A stretch of 64,000 nucleotides of DNA from Iris pallida (lineage: Eukaryota; Streptophyta; Magnoliopsida; Asparagales; Iridaceae). A program made the position numbers and the translations under genes. Of the stretch, positions 31,889 to 42,724 are shown one piece after another. Under the pieces are notes generated by a model, which was not told where the DNA came from, searched no databases, and was given only the letters and a program-made list of their open reading frames with translations. The stretch's first letter is position 1; each line of letters opens with the position of its first letter. The stretch lies in the NCBI GenBank assembly GCA_029216955.1, contig JANAVB010042220.1, positions 15,359,299-15,423,298 of the forward strand. Reading direction: 5' to 3'.

Positions 31889-34622
31889 TTATGATACAAA
31901 AGGAATTGCACAGTTACTCCTAAGCAAAAGCTTAGCCAAAGTTAACCTGCTCTTTACAATAATACTGTGAACTACTTTGTTTGTTTTCTTTTGTAAATTA
32001 AATGGAGCTTTCGACAAGTTTTCAATATAATATACAACATACAGCAGGCAGCTGGGTGATAGTTGCTGTGGGCAATCTTTACAAATCTTGAGCTCTGTTG
32101 TTTCATATTCCTGAATTGTCGGGCTTTTCTCCCTCATCAATGCAATCTTCTTTATTACAATCGGCTCGATTTTACTCTTCATATATTTTGCATCATTGAT
32201 TCCCTTAGCGCCCGTGTTTTTCCGCAAGGAGTTGTAGTATGTCCAAACATAGGAGCTGAAGTTGAATGACAGCAGTGTATAGTGTTTATTTTCTTCACGG
32301 AAGAGTGACACGAATAGCCATTCGATGTCATCCTCCAACTCCATGATAAAATCTTCTATTTCAGCTTTGAAATTGTAAATGGCTCCAGCTGCTGGTTTGT
32401 CTACATCGACAAACTGAACGGTACGCTGTTTTCAAGAAAACAAAAAAAATAAAAAATAATATCATGAGTTAGTTTTTTACAACCCTATTAGTAGGTATAC
32501 ACATTAATATTTATTTTTCAGTTTTGATTCTTACAAATGAATGGGGCATCATGATTGTAGACCATTTACATTGTGCACCCTGCGAGCTTGACTGAATGGT
32601 AAGTCTTGTATCAACTTGTATTTCGTTCATAATCTTTATCATGAAGTTCATAACATAAGCCTCTATTTCTTTCTCATTTAATATGTCTTGTAGGTCTTTA
32701 GCATTTAACAACAATGTATGTTTCTTCTTCTTATTTTACAATCTTCTGGAGCAGTTGGAAAGTATTCGTATACATTATCACTGCATATAAATTTAGTTTC
32801 GATTATGTTAATAATATAGTCTAATGATATAATTAAAAAAAAAGTAACTCCAATAGAGAGAATGATCATTCTCCGTTATGAATTGGACGGAGAATGACCA
32901 TTCTCCGCTATTCAACCACGAAGAATGATCATTCTCCGTGTCAAAATACACGGAGAATAACAATTCTCCATGTATTTGACACGGAGCATGGTCATTCTCC
33001 GTGTAAATCACACGGAGAATGACATTCTCAGTGTATTTTAACACGGCGAATGATCATTCTCCGTGTTAGATACACGGAGAATGTCATTCTCCGTGTATTT
33101 TAACACGAAGAATAACATTTTCCGTGTTAGAAAAACGGAGAATGCTCATTTCCAGATCAAAATACACAGAAAATGTTATTCTCCATGTGTTTTAAACACG
33201 GATAATGGTCATTTCTAGGTCAAAATACAAGGGAGAACGCCATTCTCCGTGTTAAAATACACGGAGAATGGCCATTTATAGGTCAAAATACACGGAGAAT
33301 GACATCTATGTGTGTATTTTAACATGGAGAATGACATTCTCCGTGTTATGAGCACGGAGAATGGCCACTTCTAGGTCAAAATACACAGAAAAAGTCATTC
33401 TCCGTGTTAAAATATACGGAGAATGGTCATTTCTAGGTCAAAACACACGGAGAATGACATTCACGGTTTGTATTAACACGGAGAATTTCATTTTTCGTGC
33501 ATTTTAACACGGAGAATAACATTCTCCGTATTAGAAACACGGAGAATGGTCATTTCTAAGACAAAATACACAAAAAATGTCATTCTCCGTGTATTTTAAC
33601 ACTGAGAATGAGCATTCTCCGTTTACTTTGATACGGAGAATGACCATTCTCCGTGTTAATACATGAAGAATGACCATTTCTAGGTCAAAATACAAGGAGA
33701 ATGCCATTCTCCGTGTATTTTAACACGGAGAATAACATTCTCCGTGTTATAAACACGGAGATTGCTCATTTCTAGGACAAAATACAGAGAATGACATTCT
33801 CCGTGTATTTTAACACGGAGAATAACATTCTCCGTATTAGAAACACAGAGAATGCTCATTTCTAGGTCAAAATACACAGAAAATGCCATTCTCTGTGTAT
33901 TTTAACACTGAGAATAATATTTTTCGTGTTAGAAACACGGAGAATGCTCATTTCTAGATCAAAATACACAAAAAATGTCATTCTCCGTGTGTTTTAGCAC
34001 GGAGAATGGTCATTCTCCGTGTTAGATACACGGAGAATGGCCATTTCTAGGTCAAAATACAAGGGAGAATGCCATTCTCCGTGTATTTTAACACGGAGAA
34101 TATAATTCTTCGTGTTAGAAACACGGAGAATATAATTCTCCGTGTTAGAAACACGGAGAATGTTCATTTCTATATCAAAATACACAGAAAATGTCATTCT
34201 CCGTGTTAGATACACGAAGAATGAACATTTCTAGGTCAAAATACAAGGGAGAACGCCATTCTCCGTGTATTTTAACACAAATACACAGAAAGGGCATTCT
34301 CCGTGTATTTTATAGACGGAGAATGATCATTCTCATTTTCTGCGTCAATCTAAACGGAGAATGAACATGACTCAAAGTTTTACCCTTTTTTTTCTTCTTC
34401 TTGATCTTCTTCTTCTTCTCCTGCTACTTCTTGTTCTTGTTGTTCTTGTTGTTCTCTGTGTTCTTGTTCTTCTACTTCTTCTTGTACTTCTTTTTCTTTT
34501 GTAGCTTTTCGTTTACGAGCAATCCTCTTAACTTTCACCCCTTCTTTCTTTTGTTTTTCAACATCTACTTCTTCTCCGTCTTTTCTAACTCGGTCTACAT
34601 CCATTGATGATGATTGCGACAT
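31889..34622 (-). CDS. Ulp1/C48 SUMO-protease-like gene of the MULE (three exons, one frameshift)
   Basis: Ulp1-family cysteine proteases remove SUMO from proteins. Exon 1 34384-34622 starts MSQSSSMDVDRVRK and is K/E/Q-rich. Exon 2 32535-32780 begins DNVYEYFPTAPED and carries LLNAKDLQDILNEKEIEAYV. Exon 3 31889-32425 carries the catalytic part: His in NKHYTLLSFNF, Asn in WTYYNSL at the usual Asp position, then CPQQLSPSCLLYVVYYIE with the oxyanion Gln and the presumed catalytic Cys. Splice sites GG-GTAAAA, TGCAG, TTT-GTAAGA and AACAG give compatible phases. One base appears to be missing near 32720-32745 in exon 2. Intron 1 (1,603 bp) is almost entirely palindrome array. The Asp-to-Asn change and the loss of the usual Asp-Cys-Gly context make activity doubtful. 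Confidence 0.7.
32781..34383 (-). repeat. Palindrome array V, in Ulp1-like intron 1
   Basis: The largest array, dense from about 32850 to 34350. Units CATTCTCCGTG and CACGGAGAATG alternate with spacers TATTTTAA, TTAGAAA or AAAATA, punctuated by GGTCAAAATACAC blocks. The flanking GTAAAA donor (34383) and TGCAG acceptor (32781) place it within one intron. Short minus-strand frames here are repeat translations. Confidence 0.9.
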
Positions 34623-34924
34623 TGTGTGAAACTTGCAAATGGGGATTCGCTGGCGCTTTCTTGTAGGATTTTTCTAAGATTTTTAGAGGAGATGACCTAA
34701 AATCGAAAGCGAACAGAGTATGGAAGAGGAGGGAGCGAACGAAATATTTTTTGAAGAGTTGCTGGGTTTGTATGTAATTCTCCCTCTTCTGGAATCGAAC
34801 CGTTTTTCTGAAGAGTTGCTGGGTTTGTGGATATTCTTAATAAATAAGAAGGGCAAAAAGGTCATGCCGTCCCATTTTATATATTTTTTAGATAATGTTG
34901 GGCACGCGATGAAAGTTTCTTTTG

Positions 34925-34976
34925 CGGTAGGTTTTTCATAAAACTTTTTAAATTTTTGGGCATTTCATAAATTTTC
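34925..34976 (-). repeat. MULE right terminal inverted repeat
   Basis: On the minus strand ATGAAATGCCCA (34957-34968) and ATGAAAAACCTA (34928-34939), 29 bp apart, mirror the left end. Confidence 0.7.
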
Positions 34977-35011
34977 CCAATAATACTTTGAATTAGTAGA
35001 TAATAATTAAG

Positions 35012-36209
35012 GGCAAGTTATATGGGCACATCACATTTTGATCATGGCTAGTCCGGATTGTGGCTAGCCTAAATTTTCTTGTTTTTCACTAGGCTAGCCA
35101 ATTTTTTGATCCTTGGTTGTCCCAAATTCTTCCCCCCCACCCCCCAACCCCCAAACCCTTTTTTTTCCTTCATTTGCAAAATCCCTTCTCTCTTCCAAAA
35201 CCCTTACCCCTCTTTTCTTAAGTTTTGAAGAAGAAATTATAAAACCCTAAAGCTTCCTCGCAGTTTCATGGCAGTCTTCCTCTTCTCCTCCACCACCGTC
35301 CTCTTTTGAAGAAGAACGATGACACCGAAGAATGGGCTAGTCATGATCAAATTTTGAGAAAATCTGAAACCCTAGAAATTACCCATTATTTCTAAAAAAA
35401 TTCCATCCGAAACCCTAGAATTGTTTGTTTAAATGATCTCGTGTGCATTACATTTCATTCTTTGTTTTAATTGTAAGTATTTTAATGGGAATTAAAGTCT
35501 TTTAAATCAAAACCTAGCATTCACGAATTGAGAAAATCCGTGTCGATATGGACTGTCCAACCATCTGGCAGTCCAGTCTGTATGGTGGATTGCCAGAAGA
35601 ATTGGCAGTCCTAAGGCAGAGCCTGTTTAACAAAGGACTGCTCATTCTTCTGGCAGTCCAACATACAGACTGGACTGCCAGATAGTTGGGCAGTCCAAAG
35701 TTACACATGCTGTGAGTTGGACTGCCCATTCTTCTGGCAGTCCAATATACAGTTAGGACTGCTAAAAAAATGGACAGTCCTTTGTTTCACATGCTGTGAC
35801 TTAGGACTGCCCAGTTTTTTGGCAGTCCATTCAGTTTGGGTGTTTTCTTCTCATTTTTTTCTTCTCCGTCAATTGAAAATCGAAATTCGAAATGGGAAGA
35901 AAATTAGGGTTTAAACCCCATTATACTTGGAGATAGTGAGAATGAGTTGAGAAAAAAATTAGGGTTTAAACCCCATAAAATTCCCATTTTTGTTGTTTTT
36001 GTTCTTCTTCTTCCTCTTCTTCTTCTTCTTGTTCTTCTTCTTCTTCTTGGATGAGTTGAGGAAGAAGAAGAGCAAAATTAGAAAAAATAACTTTTATACC
36101 AAAGAGTGGGATAGCCATGATCACTTTCTTCAATGGCAAACTTGTAAATAAACCAAAGTTCAAAATGGGCTAGCCATGATCAAATTTTGATGTGCCCATA
36201 TAACTTGCC
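35012..36209. mobile_element. 1,198-bp non-autonomous TIR element, hAT-like by 8-bp target duplication
   Basis: Ends GGCAAGTTATATGGGCACAT and its inverse form terminal inverted repeats of about 45 bp that continue to TTTGATCATGGCTAG. Perfect 8-bp flanking duplication TAATTAAG at 35004-35011 and 36210-36217, the length typical of hAT. No transposase. Internal content: C-rich tract, a GGACTGCC palindrome array, two copies of ATTAGGGTTTAAACCCCAT (near 35905 and 35960) and GAAGAA/TTCTTC runs. Confidence 0.88.
35548..35832. repeat. GGACTGCC/GGCAGTCC palindrome array in the hAT-like element
   Basis: At least eight GGACTGCC or GGCAGTCC octamers and variants, alternating in orientation every 20-45 bp, with spacer words ATTCTTCT, ATACAG and CACATGCTGTGA. 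Adjacent units can form hairpins, the same architecture as the MULE arrays but with an unrelated sequence. Confidence 0.85.
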
Positions 36210-36217
36210 TAATTAAG

Positions 36218-36599
36218 AGAGAAAGATTACATCGAAATAGATGACAAGCGGACAACAAACTACGCTGCCAGTCCTTTTTTGATGGCAAAATCAATCCTCT
36301 TAAACACTATATTCATAGACCTGGAAGATATAACATTTGCATTCAGTTTGGTCTGGGGTGGTTTGGTTAGACACCAAACCTAATCTCACATGTTGGCAGC
36401 TTACGCCTAAGGTTTTTGTTTTTCTATCCTATTCCGCTACTGGGTGCTTTTAGGAACTGTTTGGTTTATTGAAACTGGTAGGTTCTTCTTCTTTTTTCTT
36501 TTTACCTTTTCTTAGATGCTATTGAAACTACTACTACTAGTAGTTGTTGGTGGTGGTGGTAGTGTTGGTTTTTTTAATAAGAAAAAACTACTAGTTGAA
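36218..36599. other. Intergenic DNA, no recognised feature
   Basis: AT-rich, with a TTCTTCTTCTTTTTT tract near 36485 and a GGTGGTGGTGG run near 36548. No gene is supported. Confidence 0.5.
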
Positions 36600-36740
36600 T
36601 CTCCACTTTCCACAAAATTATACTCCAAAAAATAAACTTTCACATAATTGTAATCCAAAAGGAAGAGGAAGGGATGTATAATCCAAAAAATACACTTTCC
36701 ACATAATTGTAATCCAAAAGGAAGATGAAGGGATGTATTG
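36600..36740. repeat. Imperfect tandem duplication of about 64 bp
   Basis: CACATAATTGTAATCCAAAA followed by GGAAGANGAAGGGATGTAT occurs twice (about 36642 and 36702), with a third partial copy of ACTTTCCACAAAATTATACT upstream. Confidence 0.8.
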
Positions 36741-36762
36741 CCCAATAACACAACTCAATGTC

Positions 36763-36764
<2 letters not shown>

Positions 36765-36841
<77 letters not shown>
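36765..36841. repeat. (TA)n microsatellite
   Basis: Uninterrupted TA dinucleotides immediately before the SINE at 36842. Confidence 0.95.
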
Positions 36842-36845
<4 letters not shown>

Positions 36846-36954
36846 ACCAGGTAAATTGTTTCTGGAATCGCTCCCACTGGGATTCGAACTCCTGACCACT
36901 CGAGCCGCATGCATCTCTCTTAACCACTAGGCTGGAGGTCATTTGCAATATTTG

Positions 36955-36956
<2 letters not shown>
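36842..36956 (-). mobile_element. tRNA-derived SINE (minus strand)
   Basis: On the minus strand an A-box-like CTAGTGGTTAAGAG and B box AGTTCGAATCC are separated by about 30 bp, followed by CAGTGGGAGCGATTCCAG and then (TA)n. Not an intact tRNA. Both sides are bounded by (TA)n. Confidence 0.65.
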
Positions 36957-37033
<77 letters not shown>

Positions 37034-37034
37034 T
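36957..37034. repeat. (TA)n(CA)n microsatellite
   Basis: TA dinucleotides to about 37020, then ACACACACACAC. Confidence 0.95.
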
Positions 37035-37080
37035 TTATGCGACCCGAGTGGTCAGGAGTTTGAATCCCAGTGGGTCAAGA
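37035..37080 (+). mobile_element. SINE fragment with B box (plus strand)
   Basis: GACCCGAGTGGTCAGGAGTT followed by TGAATCCCAGTGGGTC matches the minus-strand SINE 100 bp away (CTCGAGTGGTCAGGAGTTCG), in the opposite orientation. The A-box half is absent. Confidence 0.6.
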
Positions 37081-37155
37081 AAACGTATATGTATATTGAG
37101 TACACAAAGTATACGTATATTCGTTTATACATTAATATTAATGGAAATACATAGG

Positions 37156-38310
<1,155 letters not shown>

Positions 38311-38357
<47 letters not shown>

Positions 38358-38753
38358 GTATACACTTGTATTTATATATAATGGAAACAAAGTATGTACA
38401 TAAATACATTCGGAAAGGTATGTATATATACATTATAATTTGTATAAATAAAACTATATTTATATACATGTATATGGAAAAGTATATATATATATATATA
38501 TACCAACATTTATATATATACCTTAGTATATGCATACGAAATATGAACATTCATTGATCCATATTTTAACAAATTGATCCATATTTTAACAAAAGTATAG
38601 GAAAAACATAACTCTACATTATATTGTATACTTGCTAACCATGGGAGGACACACACAAAATGAATAACACATCTAACAATCCTTCTCACACCAATCCATC
38701 TATCCATGACAAATCTACATACGTACAAAGAAAACACGGAGACAAGGGAGAAG
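38311..38753. repeat. (TA)n followed by AT-rich degenerate TA/TGTA repeats
   Basis: (TA)n to about 38356, then interrupted ATATAC/TATGTA sequence to about 38540, then unremarkable sequence up to the solo LTR. It contains a direct repeat of TTGATCCATATTTTAACAAA (38552, 38573). Small frames are repeat translations. Confidence 0.75.
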
Positions 38754-38935
38754 GCGTATGTAACGCCCGTAGTTCGTATTACGTATTTTGGTATATGTGT
38801 ACGTATTTTGACTCATATTGTATGTCTCATTGCATGGTTTATTTTGGCATTTCATTTGCTTGGTTCGGTTCGGTTTGCTTGGTTCGGCTTGGTTCGATTT
38901 TTGCATGTGGACCAACCCCACCTACCACCCACTCG

Positions 38936-38950
38936 CTTCTTTTATAAGCC
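38936..38950 (+). promoter_or_regulatory. TATA box of the solo LTR
   Basis: CTTCTTTTATAAGCCACC followed by CCCTTTCTCTCTCC pyrimidine tracts, as expected for an LTR U3-R boundary. Confidence 0.5.
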
Positions 38951-39399
38951 ACCAATCCCTTTCTCTCTCCTCATTCACTTCTTCATTTACTTCTTCTTCT
39001 TCCTCCATTAACTCTCTCCACCTACCAAGAGAGGCTTAGGCAAGTGCAACTTGCTTCATGGAGGAACTCAATTTTTGTTGTTCCATTTTCTTCCTCACGA
39101 GATTTTAAGACACTTTAGTACTTAGCATATTTAATTTCTATGGTTCATTTCATGTAGATCTAAGCTTGTTGTATTTTGGATTTATTAGGTTTTGATCTAT
39201 CAAGCCTTATTATTTTCAAGTTTTGATGGTTCCATGTTGTAGAGAATTTTATTCTGCCCCGTTTTGACCTATGGAAGTCCGGATTTTGACCTTAAATAAA
39301 GGATTAATGGAGCCTGGAAGCAATGGCTTTCATGGTTCTTCTTCTCGAAAAAGTTGGAGAAGATGAGCAGTGCTTGACCACATGGCCTTTTCATGCGGC

Positions 39400-39775
39400 A
39401 AGTCTCCGAGTCGCATGGCTCTTGGCAGTACTTATCGCATGAGCTTGTTTCCCCCTCCTGGCCGCATGAGTTTGTTCCCCCTGGCCGCATGAGCCCGTTC
39501 CCTCATGGCCGCATGAGTTTGTTCCTCCAGGCCGCATGAGCCCGTTCCCTCCTGGCCGCATGAGCCCGTTCCCTTGTGGCCGCATGAGTCTGTTCCCTCT
39601 GGCCGTATGAGCCCGTTCCTTCCTGGCCGCATGAGTCTGTTCCCTCATGGCCGCATAAGCCCGTTCCCTCATGGCCGCATAAGCCTGTTCTCCTTAGCCG
39701 CATGACCCTGTTTCTCATTAGCTGCATAACCCTGTTCTCATTGCCACATGACCTGGTTTTCCCGAGCCGCATGGT
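39400..39775. repeat. 24-bp minisatellite in the solo LTR (GGCCGCATGAG...)
   Basis: About 13-15 units of the type TGGCCGCATGAGCCCGTTCC, with variants GTTTG or GTCTG and diverging toward the 3' side. Minus-strand frames of 66-93 codons through it are repeat translations. Confidence 0.9.
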
Positions 39776-41261
39776 TCTTCCCACAGCCTTTGCCCCTTTT
39801 TATTATTCTAGTTGTTATATTTATGCTTATGTCTCACGACCTTCTGTGTAACTTGGGTCCCTTGATGGAATGCTTGCACCATGTTAATTCTGAACATGTT
39901 CCATGAACATGACAGTGGCCCATTGTGGCACACTCACGACAAGAATGATTGATAAGTAACATGGCATGATAGTGGCCCGTCGTGGCGCACTCTTGATAAG
40001 TAAACCTGATATGACATACCTTGATATGCTGTTGTGACAGCTATTACGACATGACAATAATGAATGGCCTGGACACCGTGGGCGATTTTATTTGTACAAA
40101 TGAACCAGTATTGTCTTGCATCATGTCTAGGACGGGGACCCCTGAGTACCATGGTCAGGAGTACCTACTGAAATTGACTAAGGCTAATAACTAGAATAAT
40201 ACAGTAGTCATGAAAAGATTTTCCAGCTATAGGCAATCCCGTTATTTGGGCGCCCCCTCATGGGATTTGTAGCCTGCTGTCGAGTAGGTCACATTTCCAG
40301 CACACTGTCATGTGTTGCACCCTTCAAGCTACTTAAGGGTACATACATTTTTTGGACGATGTATCCACATGAATTCAACCCCTAATTGCATCTAGATAAC
40401 ATGGATGGTCTGCAGGGCTTGTGGCTATTGGAATAATCTCATTGCATCTTGCTAATGACTATGCCTGTGATAACCCTCGTTAGTTAAAGTATCAAGCCGT
40501 ACTTATTGCTTGGTCGTGAATGTTGGATGGAGTCTAAGCCTTGTTACTTCAGTAACATGATTGCTTATGTTTACCTTGTCAATAACTGATCGAAATAACT
40601 TCTCATCTTGTAATATTTATTGCCCTATTTAGATCTTATTTTATGTTCTGATATGCTGGTTTTAGTTCTTAAGTGAAGCCTCACTTGTGGCACTTGCTCT
40701 TTCTGGAATCTGACCCAGCTGGTTTTGTGTGGCCAAATACCGAAGCAGCTTCAGAGGATCTCCCTACCTTCCAGCCAGATGGTGACCACCAGGCGTAACC
40801 CTGGCAACGAGTGGGTTTTATTTTGCTCTCCCACTCTATTGTAAAAATATTCTTTTGAGACGTTTAGCCGACGAGCACGTGTTAGCTCAATTGCACTTTA
40901 CTTACTGTCTGCCTATGGTCTGTAGCATGATTAACAAATCCTATGGTTGATCAAGTATGACTGAAACTCTTGCTAGTCTTCACATTTTGTATGACTAGCT
41001 TCATGATCATCCAAATATGTAATGTATAGGATGCCTTACTATTGTATATTTGGTGCTCTGACATCTTGTAACTGTTATTACTTGCTTGAGATTGAGATAA
41101 TAGGCTTGTTCATGACCATAAGAGACTGATGGCTTGTAGTTAAACCCTCATGTATCTAGACAGCCGTGACCTTATAACGAGGTGGATTGCACTTCAATAT
41201 AGGTAGCTGGCTGTGTCCGCCCCTGCTCTCCAGTATTCTAGTTCTGGGGTGTTACAGCGTA

Positions 41262-42724
41262 CCCATGTCGTGTCGCACACGACGGCGAAGTGTGCGGAGC
41301 GCATGCGGTGGCACGTGGAGCGCAACAACCTTCTCACAACAGCTGCTGCTGCAACAACCAGAAGCTACTGTTGTTGCTGCCTGGTCGATGGAGGGGCGCC
41401 CTTCTGGCTGCTGGAGGTAGGCGATGAGGCGGCAGCAACTTTTCAGCAACAGTGGCAGCAGCTTCGAGGTGGGGAAGGAGGAGTATGGGTTGATGGAGGT
41501 GGTGTGGCTGTCGGTTCGGATTGAGAGGGAGGAGAATGGTGATGGTGATGATGATGTTGATTAAGAAGATGGAGAAGGGGCTGCTAGTTTAGAGGAGGAG
41601 GTAGGGGAGAATGTTGATGGTGATGATGATGTTGATAAAGAAGATGAAGAAGGGGCTGTCGGCCATGGGTGTGGGGAGAGGGATGGCTATGGTGAAGTTG
41701 ATGATGGTGAGAGGAAGGAGATGAAGGTGAGGGTGGCTGTCGGATTGAGTAGGGAAGAAAATGAGGTGTTGTGAGGAGAGGAGAAGAAAAAAGATGTTAT
41801 TGTGTGTGAATGAAGAAGTGTGTTAAAATGAGAAGAGGGGGGGTATGGTCGGCTGTGAGGGGTTTCCTAGGAGGAGAGAGAAAGAGAGTGTGATGAGTGT
41901 AAGCTTTACATAAAGCAACATTGTGTTATTAAGAGATGATTGGACAAGGGGGTTACATGTGTTATAGGAGCTTTCTCCAAGAATCCTTGTGTATGCCCAA
42001 AAGAGGCTAATTTTGGTATGAAGGGATTAAATAGATTTAATTAGAGGATTTCTCCCTAGATTAGGATTAGGAGTTGGTCATTTGGAATTAGAGTGGAATG
42101 GTGTTAGGGTGTTTGGTGTTTTTATGGATAATTTGGTGTTGTGTGTGTAGGTATGGATGAGAGGGATGGCATGGTGCTTGGGTTGGGTCTAATTGAGTCG
42201 GGTCGAGTCACAATTTGGTCTGAGTGAATTAAATGACTTAAATTAGTCATTTATAATCATGTATAAATAAATAGTATGCATGGACTCAATTGGATGGGAC
42301 ACAAATAGCATGTGTGTAGTAGGCTCAAGGTGGGTCGTGTCCATATCTTGGGTTGACATGTTTGGGTTAAAATGGTGTCCCCAATTCGAGTTGGAAATAA
42401 ATGTGACTCCGTGGGGTAAATCAAGATTGGGTCTAAAGTTAGGAAAGTTGTGCGTTAAAAATGAAGCACACGATGGTGTGTCTGAGTGGGACACGAAGAT
42501 CATGGGTCAAGAGTGTCTCGAGTAGATCATGTATGACAAGTTGGTTTGGAGAAAATGACTAGTCTTGTGCTTCTAATTTGAAAGTCACGGTAATGTGTAT
42601 ATGATAATCAAAGATAAAAGTGGAAAATCGTTAATAACTTAGAAATTCATATATAATCATATTAAATTCCTAATTAATCTAATTAATTCTAATTAAATTT
42701 TCGGAGGGCTTACAACCTATCCAC
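41262..42724. mobile_element. Probable old LTR-element sequence interrupted by the solo LTR
   Basis: G-rich region (41270-41880) with CAACAGCTGCTGCTGCAACAA and a duplication of about 84 bp around GGTGATGGTGATGATGATGT (41540, 41620), followed by AT-rich DNA. The layout resembles the flanks of the minus-strand LTR further right. No protein domain is recognisable; the frame at 41213-41524 is low complexity. Confidence 0.3.

Larger units (their letters stand above)
25371..34976. mobile_element. Autonomous-type Mutator-like element (MULE) with Ulp1-like gene and palindrome arrays
   Basis: About 9.6 kb between imperfect terminal inverted repeats. The left end has ATGAAATACCCA at 25378 and 25407; the right end, read inverted, has ATGAAATGCCCA and ATGAAAAACCTA with the same 29-bp spacing. 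Cargo: MURA-type transposase (+), a 118-residue acidic protein (-), and a Ulp1/C48-like protease gene (-). MULEs with Ulp1-like genes are known in plants as Kaonashi-type. Introns and spacers are filled with ACGGAGAATG/CATTCTCCGT inverted repeats. A convincing 9-bp target duplication is not visible (CCCAAT occurs at both edges). Confidence 0.85.
38759..41256 (+). mobile_element. Solo LTR (2,498 bp) with perfect 5-bp target duplication
   Basis: Starts TGTAACGCCC and ends GGGGTGTTACA, flanked on both sides by GCGTA (38754-38758 and 41257-41261). Promoter-like TTTTATAAGCC at about 38940. The 3' third resembles the LTRs of the gypsy element at 45 kb: GTTTTGTGTGGCCA, CAGATGGTGACCA and the terminal CTCTCCAGTATTCTAGTTCT. 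No internal region remains, so it records LTR-LTR recombination. Orientation is inferred from the promoter and terminal similarity. Confidence 0.93.

Noticed and set aside
29290..34350. CRISPR-like array of short repeats
   Set aside because: Repeats are palindromic, imperfect, with very short non-unique AT spacers, in a plant MULE; no cas genes.
41213..41524. A 103-codon frame rich in A, G, Q and V
   Set aside because: CAA/CAG and GGT/GGA repeats, no start context or family similarity.
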